64,000 bases of DNA from Leptospira sp. Lineage in GTDB: Bacteria; Spirochaetota; Leptospiria; Leptospirales; Leptospiraceae. The notes beneath the pieces are model-generated. The model was not told the DNA's origin. It searched no databases and saw only the letters and a program-made list of their open reading frames with translations. The translations under genes were made by a program, and so were the position numbers. Location of the stretch: positions 32,920 to 96,919 of the forward strand of contig JAPZRK010000002.1 in assembly GCA_027531445.1 (NCBI GenBank), read 5' to 3'. Positions 1 through 9,051 of the stretch are shown piece after piece (positions within the stretch are counted from its first letter, which is position 1; each line of letters opens with the position of its first letter).

Positions 1-2257
1 TGAGCACAAAACCATCGTCACCGTCCGATTGGATTTCTAGCTTTATCGGTTTTACGGAAGACTTCCCATCCCAATACATTGCTGTCCACGGTCCCATAAA
101 CTTCGTAATTGTGGATTCACCAAAAGCTCTTACTTTTTTGGTGTCACGAACTGGTTCGTTCAAAAGAGTAATCACTGGTTTTGAAGCTAAACTTTCTTCT
201 TTACTAACTTCCTTTGATCGAATGGATAAGAAAAAGAATTGATTTAACTCGGGTAATGTGACTGTATATTGATTCAATTTTCCATCAACTGAAGCAACGC
301 TTTTCCATTTGGAATCTTTACTTTTGCGTAAAAAGATAGAATGTTTTTCATACTTTGTAAGGCTTTTCCAACTGATTGTTACTTCTCGTTTGCTTAAATT
401 CTCTATAACTCGGTCAATCTCGACAGTTGAGCTCAAATCACCTCGTTTCGCAATCAATGGAGCATATCCTCGTTCTATCTCAGAAGGCAGAGAATATGAT
501 TGGTCTTCATATTTTGAGATTACCGAATACAGGTAATCCGGATCTTTTAAATTTGTATCCGTATAACGAGTGTCTTTTGTTTCAGTGAGTTTTTCCCAAT
601 CATTTTCTCCCTTTGGAGACCTAAATATTAAATAAGACTCCGCATTCGGCGATGGCTCCCAGGATAAAACGATTTTATGATTGTATTCACCTTTAGTTGC
701 ATACAATCTTGTGGGTTTTAGTTTTACAGTTTGTAGAGGATCAAGATAACCTTGCGCATAGGAACTTCCGTCTCCCATAATTCCTTTTTTGTTGGGGAAA
801 ACTCGATAGATTTCGGAATCGCCATTTCGATTTGCTTTAAAGTCTGTAAAGGTTGGTTTGTCCGATTTTCCTAAGTATCTAAAAATTTTTGAGGATGTGT
901 TCCATTTGTAAACAGAATAGGAATCTGCTGTTAAGTGTTGGTCCCAGTAGAGAACGATTCTATCATTGAATTTGCCTATACTGGCTTCTAGATTTGTAAC
1001 CGGCAAAACTTCGGTGATTTTTGTTTCTTCGGACGCATATCCTTCGTTTGATTCTGGTGAAGGAGTCGAAATTTGTAACTCATCAACACTGGCTATCCGA
1101 TATGTATAAGCTAAATTACTTTGGACGCCTGTATCTTCATAGGTGTGTTGTTTTGCGAGACCTATAAGTTTATACTTTGTCTCATCTTTTCTTTTGCGAT
1201 AAATCTCGTAACCGATTGCTTGGTCTATTTTTGACCAAATGAGTCGAATTCTATCTTTGAATTCCCCTTTTGATGCAAAAATTTCTGTAGGTGCGGGCAG
1301 TCCTTCGTTACCTTTTGATTGTTTTGTTAACAATTCAGCAATTTGTGCTTCTGAAGTTAATATTTTTTCTAATCCGGTAGTTGCAATGAAGGCAGAACGT
1401 GTGAGAGTTTGAAAACTTGTATAATCAATCCACGCATATCCATCGTCTCCCCAATTTTTACCCCATGAATTCCAGACAAAAAATGCATGTTTGCTATCGT
1501 CATATCCGAGTATAATGAGAGATTGGGCACCTCTAACTTCACCTTCAAATTTAGAATAAACGCCTTTGCCACTCCAAGATAAAAAATTATCATAAGCAAG
1601 AAAACTGATTAGAACAGGGTTTCTTAGAGAGAGCGCATATTTAACAGATATTAGATCGGTCGGGTCTAATTTGTATATCTGAGAAATCCGAGTTTTCCTT
1701 CCTTTTTCGATTTGGTTTGCCCCCGGTTTGTTTCTGAATTGAGCGGGATTGTAATTCATTTCAGAAAGTGTGATTGCCCCCCGACTTTGCGCAAGCACGA
1801 GAGCCTCGAGTAAAGAAGCACCTGAATCTCTTCCAAGGATCAGCTGGTTATAGATATAAGCGGGAGAGTAGAAGATCGATTTACCATTTGGTGAATCAGG
1901 GGAAATTTTTGATAAATTGTCTAGTTTCAGCCGTTCTGCTTCAAAAAAGGAAATGAGACCATAAGCCACCGCAAAACCAGTACTACTTCTTTGGCTCCCT
2001 TGATCCCAAGGTTGTGGAAAGGATTCTGCAAAATTCACTTCCTCTTTGAATGAAAAATCTGGATTGGCCACAAACCTAGGTAGGCTTTCGTAGAGCTCAA
2101 ATGGATCTGAGAGTAAGCCAGGTAGGAACTTGATAGAATTAATTTCTGTATCGCCTTTGATTGGGCGAGAAAGGAAACTTACGAATAAAGTGAGAATCAG
2201 TGACAAAACGCTAAAGATTGCGATTTTGTTACGCTTGCGGCCGGGATCGATTTGCAT
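1..2257 (-). CDS. Papain-fold (C1-like) pseudo-peptidase with Fn3-like repeats, partial at the left edge
   Basis: The frame is open for 752 codons from ATG 2257 to the window edge, so the C-terminus is missing. An N-terminal signal or membrane segment (about residues 10-29) is followed by a papain-like C1 domain. Family landmarks are present: a QG motif before the active-site helix, a GY after the histidine position, and the WNSWG...WG..GYAW block. Aligning these by eye, the catalytic cysteine is Ser92 (codon 1982-1984) and the histidine is Gln245 (codon 1523-1525), while Asn263 is kept. The domain is therefore probably not a protease. From about residue 328 there are Fn3-like repeats. It is probably exported or surface-bound, as a binding or scaffold protein. 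It is divergent from the gene at 2372. Certain: signal plus fold motifs. Inferred: loss of catalysis and function. Confidence 0.8.
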   Translation of the reverse strand, partial: MQIDPGRKRNKIAIFSVLSLILTLFVSFLSRPIKGDTEINSIKFLPGLLSDPFELYESLPRFVANPDFSFKEEVNFAESFPQPWDQGSQRSSTGFAVAYGLISFFEAERLKLDNLSKISPDSPNGKSIFYSPAYIYNQLILGRDSGASLLEALVLAQSRGAITLSEMNYNPAQFRNKPGANQIEKGRKTRISQIYKLDPTDLISVKYALSLRNPVLISFLAYDNFLSWSGKGVYSKFEGEVRGAQSLIILGYDDSKHAFFVWNSWGKNWGDDGYAWIDYTSFQTLTRSAFIATTGLEKILTSEAQIAELLTKQSKGNEGLPAPTEIFASKGEFKDRIRLIWSKIDQAIGYEIYRKRKDETKYKLIGLAKQHTYEDTGVQSNLAYTYRIASVDELQISTPSPESNEGYASEETKITEVLPVTNLEASIGKFNDRIVLYWDQHLTADSYSVYKWNTSSKIFRYLGKSDKPTFTDFKANRNGDSEIYRVFPNKKGIMGDGSSYAQGYLDPLQTVKLKPTRLYATKGEYNHKIVLSWEPSPNAESYLIFRSPKGENDWEKLTETKDTRYTDTNLKDPDYLYSVISKYEDQSYSLPSEIERGYAPLIAKRGDLSSTVEIDRVIENLSKREVTISWKSLTKYEKHSIFLRKSKDSKWKSVASVDGKLNQYTVTLPELNQFFFLSIRSKEVSKEESLASKPVITLLNEPVRDTKKVRAFGESTITKFMGPWTAMYWDGKSSVKPIKLEIQSDGDDGFVL
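415..1276 (-). repeat. Three fibronectin-III-like protein repeats of about 95 residues
   Basis: Inside the pseudo-peptidase gene three units begin at residues about 328, 425 and 520. Each opens with A-[ST]-[KI]-G-x-[FY] and runs into [DH]-[RK]-I-x-L-x-W, the B-strand tryptophan pattern of Fn3 domains. A fourth, more degenerate unit starts near residue 622. The repeats are diverged at both protein and DNA level, so they are old domain duplications and not a recent tandem array. Confidence 0.65.
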
Positions 2258-2371
2258 GGATTTCTCTACCTTTCTCCCAGTTTTTGTGATTCTATCGCAA
2301 TAAAAAGTATTTTTTTCGGTAGAAAGGCTCAAATTGACCATAGCAAACAAAGTGATGAAAGGACTGGTTTT

Positions 2372-4219
2372 ATGAATCTAAAGAAATTTTTAGGCATCCC
2401 ATTTTTTTTGCTAGGTGTTGCACTTGTTTCTTACTACTCGATCAAGGCTTGGGAGATATTCCTTACACAATGCCCGAATCATGATTTTTTGTCCTGGGAT
2501 GAAAATATAAGGCTTTCTACAGTTCTTGATCAGTCCGTTGACTTACGGGACGGAAATTATTGGAACGGAATCCTTCCATTTTTTGAATCTCCCACTTGGC
2601 CACCACTTCGTTCTTTCACAACATTCTTATCGTTATATATTCCTACTGATTGGCCCATTACTTACCGTGATTCTTTTCAGGGTTTATTTTTTCTCATCTT
2701 ACTTTTTCCTACTTTGTATGTTGTCATAACAAAAGTTACTCATTCTCATTTTTGGGGATCTGTTTTTGCATTCTTTACATTCGTTATGTGTATACAGACT
2801 TCCGAAATTCCAGTATATTCACTTACCTCGATGCTTGAAACTCAATCAATGTTCTTTTTACTTTTGTGCGGTTACACTTTATTTCGATTGTATGATGAGG
2901 ATAATGCCGGTGAAATTTCTCGAACTTCAAAATATTTAGTCACTCTGTCTTTATTTGGGTTCTTCTTCACAAAGTATCCATATGGCATCCTTTTTTTTAT
3001 GGCATGTATTTTTTACGAAATCTTTCGATCTACGGAAAAGTATAAACAAGTGGGTTTGTATCTTTACAAAGATTATGCGAAAGGTTTTAGACTTATTTAC
3101 CTTATTTTTGTAATCGCCATGATCTTATCTTTACCCATATTGCGAGTGGTAACAAACATTAATTTGAACCAAAGGACATTTAAGACCTTTATGTATTATA
3201 TCTCTTTGGTTTTGTTTATAGATTTTTCTATCTATATTTATCGAAATAGAGAGAAAGTCCTCCAGGTTTTCCCAAAGACTTTGTCTGTGCTTTGGGTATA
3301 TGCAATCTTTCCAGCATTCTTTTGGTTATTTGCCAATCCTGATAGAGTGAATGCACTTATAGACGCACAGTTGATCGTAAATCAATACACTCGAAGTTTT
3401 TTCTTAACGCTTTGGACAGAACCTGGAATCGATCCTAAAGTTCCAGGTATCTTTGATTTTGTGTGGGGGTTTCGTCTGCTCTTCGTTTTGGCAGTGGTTT
3501 CCATCTTTTATTTTCTAATCCGAAAGCATGAGTCATTTGCCTCCAAACGAAAGGATCCACTTCTCGCGGCGACCATTGTTATTTTTCTGGAACTTTTGAT
3601 TTTAGAGCTGACTACAGGGAACAAACAACCGAGACATGTGTTACAATTTGTACCATCCATAGGCTTTTTGTGTAGCGTGTGGATCTTGAGATTTGCGCAG
3701 TTCGCGGAGTACCGTTATCAAAAAAATATCGCATATTCAATTATTCTAATTTCTATGATTTTGTTAGGATGGAATTTGTTTGATAAACAAGGTCTACTCA
3801 CTGATTCCTTTTTTACGGAAAAAACTTTCTGTTATCGCGGCAAAAACGCTGGAGATTTTCAGCCGGCTAGAGAGATCGCAGAACAAATTGATCCAACTAA
3901 AAGATATATCCTTTTAAATGCATTCCATGATACCGCAAAATATGAAACAAGAGGTAGAGTCATTGCCTCTGATTTTGATCTTGCGATGAAGTTAAAAACT
4001 TTCAAGTTAGGAGCTGTGCGTAATGATCATCGCTTCCGTTGGAAAGATTGGTCTAGTTTTGATTCGATTTTATTATTAAGCGATACTTGTCCGGATACTT
4101 TTATCGAAGAGAAGTTTGAAGCTCGCTCAAAACTACTTAATGCCAAATCAAGTCTCATAAGCACTTACCGTGAAAGTTCAGGCATTGCATGTTTACAAGA
4201 GTATCAAATTCTAAAATAA
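2372..4219 (+). CDS. Polytopic membrane protein, GT-C glycosyltransferase-like
   Basis: A 615-residue protein starting at ATG 2372, chosen because AAAGGA lies 8 bases upstream. An upstream TTG at 2252 would overlap the divergent gene and adds a non-hydrophobic leader. It has one N-terminal transmembrane helix, an acidic WDE motif in the first extracytoplasmic loop, then about ten further hydrophobic segments and a soluble C-terminal domain of about 150 residues. This arrangement resembles the ArnT/PMT/ALG-type GT-C enzymes, which use lipid-linked sugars with an acidic residue in loop 1. No specific substrate can be named. It is followed 40 bases later by a PilZ gene. GT-C assignment is an inference from topology and the acidic loop. 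Confidence 0.6.
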   Translation: MNLKKFLGIPFFLLGVALVSYYSIKAWEIFLTQCPNHDFLSWDENIRLSTVLDQSVDLRDGNYWNGILPFFESPTWPPLRSFTTFLSLYIPTDWPITYRDSFQGLFFLILLFPTLYVVITKVTHSHFWGSVFAFFTFVMCIQTSEIPVYSLTSMLETQSMFFLLLCGYTLFRLYDEDNAGEISRTSKYLVTLSLFGFFFTKYPYGILFFMACIFYEIFRSTEKYKQVGLYLYKDYAKGFRLIYLIFVIAMILSLPILRVVTNINLNQRTFKTFMYYISLVLFIDFSIYIYRNREKVLQVFPKTLSVLWVYAIFPAFFWLFANPDRVNALIDAQLIVNQYTRSFFLTLWTEPGIDPKVPGIFDFVWGFRLLFVLAVVSIFYFLIRKHESFASKRKDPLLAATIVIFLELLILELTTGNKQPRHVLQFVPSIGFLCSVWILRFAQFAEYRYQKNIAYSIILISMILLGWNLFDKQGLLTDSFFTEKTFCYRGKNAGDFQPAREIAEQIDPTKRYILLNAFHDTAKYETRGRVIASDFDLAMKLKTFKLGAVRNDHRFRWKDWSSFDSILLLSDTCPDTFIEEKFEARSKLLNAKSSLISTYRESSGIACLQEYQILK

Positions 4220-4259
4220 GCTTGTATTTTTTGATTGGGTTTGTTATATCTTGACTGCA

Positions 4260-4619
4260 ATGTCACACGAAAAGCGAATTTATAAACGTATTAACGAAAA
4301 GGTGCAGCTCAGTTACAGAGTGATCCAAGTGGGTGCTGGCCAGCTTTACATTCCCAAAGATCGCGGTGAAGGAGAATCTCAAGATCTCTCTGAAGGTGGA
4401 CTTCTCTTTAAGACAACCGAGCCTATCCCTCTTGGAACTCGGTTAGAAGTAGAGCTCCGGTTCCCTGATGTGAAGTATATTCTCTATCCTAAAGCGAAGG
4501 TTGTGCGCCTGGAAGAATTCAACGACGGAGAATTCTATGAAGTAGGTCTCGAGTTCAATCAGCTTTTTGAAAATGACAAAGAACTCATAATCGAGCATAT
4601 TCAAAAGTATGGTGGTTAG
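4260..4619 (+). CDS. PilZ domain protein
   Basis: A 119-residue single-domain protein. It carries both halves of the c-di-GMP site: R6-I-Y-K-R10 (RxxxR) near the N-terminus and D42-L-S-E-G-G47 ([D/N]xSxxG) about 32 residues later, followed by the beta-barrel pattern G-x-x-L-x-V-E-L. PilZ proteins bind c-di-GMP and alter motility, envelope or polysaccharide functions by protein contact. ATG 4260 is preferred over TTG 4251 because it gives the usual short lead to RxxxR; no clear Shine-Dalgarno helps either. It is convergent with the MFS gene, with only 8 bases between stops. The effector partner is unknown; the upstream GT-C-like gene is a candidate by position only. Confidence 0.85.
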   Translation: MSHEKRIYKRINEKVQLSYRVIQVGAGQLYIPKDRGEGESQDLSEGGLLFKTTEPIPLGTRLEVELRFPDVKYILYPKAKVVRLEEFNDGEFYEVGLEFNQLFENDKELIIEHIQKYGG

Positions 4620-4627
4620 TTGACCAA

Positions 4628-5824
4628 TTAACTGAATCCTTTCTTTTTCGATTTCATATAAACTACAACGGTCACCGCGGACATTAATAAAAACGGTATT
4701 GCGACGAGATTCAGACCAAACCATCCAACTTTACTTTCCAAATAAGCTGAACTATATGTTGAAACAGTTGCAAGCATATACACACATGAGTCATTGATTG
4801 CCTGGATCATATTTTTTTCTGAAGGATGATACTGATCAACTAACATATTCGTTCCGCCAACATACATAAAATTCCAACCAACCCCAAGTAGGATCAGAGC
4901 CACGGCAAAGGGTAAAAAATTCGTTCCTTGTAAGGCGGCAAACACTTCTGCCAACATAACTAGTATTCCAACTAATATTAATTTGGATTGGCCCAATTTT
5001 TTGACCAAAAAACCAGAAAAGAAAGATGGGATGTACATTCCTAATACATGCCATTGCAATACAAGAGTCGAAGAATGCATATGATGGCCATGTGATTTCA
5101 TCGCGACTGGAGCGGCTGACATGAGCATCACCATAAGACCAAAGGCAAAGCCACTAGAAATAATGGCACTCCATAAACCAGGATTTTTAATATGGTAAGA
5201 AAATGGCCGCGCTGTCGCTTCGTTAGTAGATGATGCCACTTCCTTTTCGATATCTTTATTGATTTGCGGAAGCAAAGTGATTAGTACAAATTGAACAGAA
5301 AGAGCAAACGATAAAATTATAAAACATCCTAGATAGATTTGATCGCGAAAAAGATCTTTTCCATACAAACCTGCCATAGGACCCAAAAAAGCGGCCGGTA
5401 TTCCGGCAATTAAAATCCAAGATAATGCACTTGCTCGATCTTTGTGTGGAACACTTTCCATCGCTGAAAATCTTAAGTATTGCATAAAGGACTGATGAAA
5501 CCCAAAGAATAAATGCCCGGATGTATACAAATAAAAGTTATGTGAAAATAAACCATATGATGCACATAATGCACCAAAAATACCAATAGAAGTTCCGAGT
5601 AATAAACCTGGCTTTCTACCTAACTTTCGCATGATAAATGCCGCCGGGAAAAGTCCAATAAAAGTTCCGAAAATAACAAGTGATAGTGGAAGAGAAGCTG
5701 AGGTTGGAGAGTCTGACAGAGTTTGTCCGGCAAGTATGGAGACAGCCATGATCATGACTCCGCCAATTTGAAAAACAGTTTGGGTGAGAGAAAAGAGACC
5801 TAGTTTTGCAAATTTATCTTTCAT
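4628..5824 (-). CDS. MFS transporter, last gene of the mutase operon
   Basis: A 398-residue protein with twelve predicted hydrophobic segments. It has the MFS loop 2-3 motif around MRKLGRKPG, a related KKLGQSK motif in the second half, and a hydrophilic central loop. Its start overlaps the end of meaB by 11 bases, so it is translationally coupled to the methylmalonyl-CoA mutase genes. The context suggests transport of an organic acid or another small metabolite tied to this pathway, but the substrate cannot be read from the sequence. The family is certain; the role is inferred only from coupling. Confidence 0.85.
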   Translation of the reverse strand: MKDKFAKLGLFSLTQTVFQIGGVMIMAVSILAGQTLSDSPTSASLPLSLVIFGTFIGLFPAAFIMRKLGRKPGLLLGTSIGIFGALCASYGLFSHNFYLYTSGHLFFGFHQSFMQYLRFSAMESVPHKDRASALSWILIAGIPAAFLGPMAGLYGKDLFRDQIYLGCFIILSFALSVQFVLITLLPQINKDIEKEVASSTNEATARPFSYHIKNPGLWSAIISSGFAFGLMVMLMSAAPVAMKSHGHHMHSSTLVLQWHVLGMYIPSFFSGFLVKKLGQSKLILVGILVMLAEVFAALQGTNFLPFAVALILLGVGWNFMYVGGTNMLVDQYHPSEKNMIQAINDSCVYMLATVSTYSSAYLESKVGWFGLNLVAIPFLLMSAVTVVVYMKSKKKGFS

Positions 5825-6923
5825 TAAGGATTGACTTTATCTCTTTTAAAACCGAAGTCTTTCCATTGAATACATTTTCTTCTGATACTTTTATTTTTTC
5901 TTTCATTCCAGTTTTTTCAAAAAATTGTTCTAAGACGGCTTCCTTGAGTGTTTCTTCGAACCATAAGCGCATCTGTTCTTTACGGTTGCTATGGAAGTAG
6001 CCGTTATCGAGTGTTGTGCTTTTATAATCCAAAATATGTTTCCATATGTCTTCAATACCTTTACCACCGAGTCCACTACAAGTGATTGCGCGTGGAGTCC
6101 ACTTGGAATCTGGGGGAGGGAATAGGTGTAAGGCGGACTCATATTCTGCTCTGGCTCTCGTTGCAAAGGGTTCGTTTTTGCCGTCGGCCTTATTGATGGC
6201 GATTAAATCTGCCATTTCCATAATGCCACGTTTGATACCTTGCAACTCATCTCCTGCGCCTGCCAGCATAAGGAGAAGGAAAAAATCGACCATAGAATGA
6301 ACCTGGGTTTCACTTTGTCCAACACCCACTGTCTCAATGATAATGACATCAAAGCCCGCCGCCTCACATAGATAAATGGATTCTCTGGTTTTTCGAGCGA
6401 CACCTCCCAGTGATCCACTGCTAGGTGATGGTCTAATAAATGCAGATTCAGATTTTGAAAGTGCTTCCATACGTGTTTTGTCACCCAGGATACTCCCTTT
6501 CGTTCTCTGGGAGCTGGGATCAATAGCAAGAACTGCAACTTTATGACCTTTTTCAATAAGATAGGTTCCAAAACTTTCGATAAAAGTAGACTTACCAACA
6601 CCAGGTACACCCGTAATCCCTATCCGAACACTATTGCCCGTTTTTGGCAAAATGCGTTCTAGTATGGACTGTGCAGAATCATTATGATCTTCCCGGTTAC
6701 TTTCTACAAGAGTAATGGCTTTGGAGAGAAGGGTACGATTGCCAGCAATTACACCTTCTGCAATCGTATTCAAATCTAATTTTATTCGCCTATTTGATTC
6801 TCTTTGTTTGAGAACATAGGGATTGATGGATGGGGCATCCGCAACACCAGGCATCACATTCAAAGCGCTGGGTGCAGATGGTTCCTCATTTTTTTTTTCG
6901 GGATTAAGCGGCTCTCCGTTCAT
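5814..6923 (-). CDS. meaB: Methylmalonyl-CoA mutase-associated GTPase MeaB
   Basis: A 369-residue G3E-family P-loop GTPase. The Walker A motif GVPGVGKS is at residues 105-112, followed by the family sequence around AIDPSS and TKGSILGDKTRM, then ETVGVGQSE (Walker B/switch region) and the guanine-specificity motif NKAD. MeaB proteins protect adenosylcobalamin-dependent methylmalonyl-CoA mutase from inactivation and gate cofactor loading. The start overlaps the end of mutB by 20 bases and the end overlaps the MFS gene by 11 bases, fitting stoichiometric co-expression with its client. The N-terminal 60 residues are somewhat longer than the core family and low in complexity. Assignment is firm. 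Confidence 0.95.
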   Translation of the reverse strand: MNGEPLNPEKKNEEPSAPSALNVMPGVADAPSINPYVLKQRESNRRIKLDLNTIAEGVIAGNRTLLSKAITLVESNREDHNDSAQSILERILPKTGNSVRIGITGVPGVGKSTFIESFGTYLIEKGHKVAVLAIDPSSQRTKGSILGDKTRMEALSKSESAFIRPSPSSGSLGGVARKTRESIYLCEAAGFDVIIIETVGVGQSETQVHSMVDFFLLLMLAGAGDELQGIKRGIMEMADLIAINKADGKNEPFATRARAEYESALHLFPPPDSKWTPRAITCSGLGGKGIEDIWKHILDYKSTTLDNGYFHSNRKEQMRLWFEETLKEAVLEQFFEKTGMKEKIKVSEENVFNGKTSVLKEIKSILNER

Positions 6924-9039
6924 TGAGCATAATCGTCAAAATTTGTTTGGCGGCATCTGATATGACAGTACCTGGTCCGAAGATAGCTGTGGCTCCAGAC
7001 TTGTACAAAAAGTCATAGTCTTGTGCTGGGATAACACCTCCCACAACCACTAACACATCTTCCGCACCTAATTTTTTGAGTTCAGCAATTACTTGAGGAA
7101 CGAGAGTTTTGTGACCTGCGGCAAGTGAAGAAATCCCAAGGATATGGGCATCGTTCTCTACCACTTGTTTTGCGACTTCTGCAGGAGTTTGGAAAAGTGG
7201 CCCGATATCAACGTCAAAGCCCATGTCTGCAAAACTTGTCGAGATCACCTTGGCACCTCGGTCATGTCCATCTTGACCCATTTTGGCAACCATAATGCGC
7301 GGTCTTCTACCTTCCAATTTGGAGAATTCGTCAGCTAGACCACGCGCTTCAATAAATCCTTTGTCTTCTGAAATTTCTGAAGAATAAACACCTGAGATAG
7401 AACGAATCACCGCTTTGTACCTCCCAAATACTTTTTCCATTGCAAAAGAAATTTCGCCGAGAGACGCGCGTTTGCGTGCCGCATCAACTGCGAGCTCAAG
7501 CAGATTCCCATTTCCAGTTTCCGCACATTTTGTAATGGCATCCAATGCAGAGGTTACTGCTTGGTTGTCTCGTTCGGCTTTCATTTGATTCAGACGTTTG
7601 ATCTGTGCCTCTCGAACGGCAGTATTGTCAATATCCAAGATATCGATAGGTGCTTCTTTCCCAAGTCTGTATTTGTTGACGCCAACGATGACATCCTTGC
7701 CGGAATCGATTCGAGCTTGTTTTCGGGCGGCGGCTTCTTCAATTCGCATTTTTGGAATGCCAGTCTCAATTGCTTCTGCCATTCCACCTAACTTTTGTAC
7801 TTCTTCGATAAGAGACCATGCCTTGTGAACAAGATCATGGGTCAATTTTTCGACGAAATGGGAACCGCCCCAAGGATCAATCACTCGATGGATATTGGTC
7901 TCTTCTTGGAGATAAATCTGTGTGTTTCGTGCAATGCGGGCAGAAAAATCAGTTGGAAGTGCGATCGCTTCGTCTAACGCATTCGTATGGAGTGATTGTG
8001 TGTGACCGAGAGCGGCGGCAAGTGCTTCAATGCATGTCCTTCCCACATTATTATATGGGTCTTGTTCTGTAAGGGACCAACCACTTGTTTGGCAGTGCGT
8101 ACGAAGTGCCATGGATTTTAAATTTTTGGGTTGGAATTGTTTTACAATCTTTGCCCAAAGAAGTCGGCCTGCACGCATCTTTGCAATTTCCATAAAGTGG
8201 TTCATTCCGATTGCCCAAAAGAAACTTAGTCTTGGTGCAAATTCATCCACACTCAATCCAGATGCAATACCAGTTTTGAGGTATTCCCAGCCATCTGCTA
8301 GTGTATAGGCAAGTTCTAAATCTGCAGTTGCCCCTGCTTCCTGCATATGGTAACCTGAGATAGAGATAGAATTAAATTTGGGCATATACTTTGAGGTATA
8401 ACCGAATATATCTGCAATGATTTTCATGGAATGTTTTGGTGGGTAAATGTAGGTATTTCGCACCATAAATTCTTTTAAGATGTCATTTTGGATTGTGCCG
8501 GCTAATTTGTCTTTGCTGACGCCTTGTTCTTCAGCGGCGACGATATAAAAAGCCATTACAGGGATGACAGCTCCATTCATGGTCATTGAAACAGACATTT
8601 GATCCAGTGGGATCTGATCAAAAAGGATTTTCATATCCAGGACAGAGTCAATGGCAACGCCAGCCTTTCCTACATCCCCAACAACTCGGTCGTGATCGGA
8701 GTCATAACCTCTATGTGTGGCAAGGTCAAAGGCAACCGAAAGACCTTTTTGTCCTGCAGCGAGGTTGCGTCTATAGAAAGCATTGGACTCCTCGGCTGTA
8801 GAAAAACCGGCATATTGGCGAACAGTCCAAGGTTTGTTCACATACATGGTAGAATAGGGACCACGTAAGTAAGGGGCAATCCCTGCCGCGTACCCAAGAT
8901 GTTCTAGTCCATCTAAATCTTGTGAGGTATAACTCGACTGAATCGGGATACCTTCTGCCGTTTGCCAAAGGGAAGTGGACTTTGCAGATGGAGTGGGTTT
9001 CGGAGATTGGAATGGAATTTTAGAAAAATCAGGTCTCAT
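6904..9039 (-). CDS. mutB: Methylmalonyl-CoA mutase large (catalytic) subunit
   Basis: A 711-residue protein, the usual length for the alpha subunit. The N-terminal TIM-barrel substrate domain contains the family sequences GLSVAFDLATHRGYDSD, RTHCQTSGWSLTEQDPYNN and the barrel end near IDPWGGS. The C-terminal cobalamin-binding Rossmann domain contains GQDGHDRG (the DxHxxG lower-ligand motif), SSLAAGHKTL and VVGGVIPAQD. It interconverts methylmalonyl-CoA and succinyl-CoA with adenosylcobalamin, in propionate, odd-chain or branched-chain catabolism. It lies 12 bases downstream of mutA and overlaps meaB. A methylmalonyl-CoA epimerase gene is not in the window. Confidence 0.97.
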   Translation of the reverse strand: MRPDFSKIPFQSPKPTPSAKSTSLWQTAEGIPIQSSYTSQDLDGLEHLGYAAGIAPYLRGPYSTMYVNKPWTVRQYAGFSTAEESNAFYRRNLAAGQKGLSVAFDLATHRGYDSDHDRVVGDVGKAGVAIDSVLDMKILFDQIPLDQMSVSMTMNGAVIPVMAFYIVAAEEQGVSKDKLAGTIQNDILKEFMVRNTYIYPPKHSMKIIADIFGYTSKYMPKFNSISISGYHMQEAGATADLELAYTLADGWEYLKTGIASGLSVDEFAPRLSFFWAIGMNHFMEIAKMRAGRLLWAKIVKQFQPKNLKSMALRTHCQTSGWSLTEQDPYNNVGRTCIEALAAALGHTQSLHTNALDEAIALPTDFSARIARNTQIYLQEETNIHRVIDPWGGSHFVEKLTHDLVHKAWSLIEEVQKLGGMAEAIETGIPKMRIEEAAARKQARIDSGKDVIVGVNKYRLGKEAPIDILDIDNTAVREAQIKRLNQMKAERDNQAVTSALDAITKCAETGNGNLLELAVDAARKRASLGEISFAMEKVFGRYKAVIRSISGVYSSEISEDKGFIEARGLADEFSKLEGRRPRIMVAKMGQDGHDRGAKVISTSFADMGFDVDIGPLFQTPAEVAKQVVENDAHILGISSLAAGHKTLVPQVIAELKKLGAEDVLVVVGGVIPAQDYDFLYKSGATAIFGPGTVISDAAKQILTIMLNERRAA

Positions 9040-9051
9040 TGGATTCAGTCC

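Noticed and set aside
4615..4632. Imperfect GTTAGTT/AATTAAC inverted repeat between the PilZ and MFS genes
   Set aside because: AT-rich, includes a G-U pair, overlaps both stop codons, and has no T-tract.
6203..6610. A 135-codon minus-strand frame inside meaB
   Set aside because: It lies in another frame of the well-supported meaB gene and has no recognisable motif.
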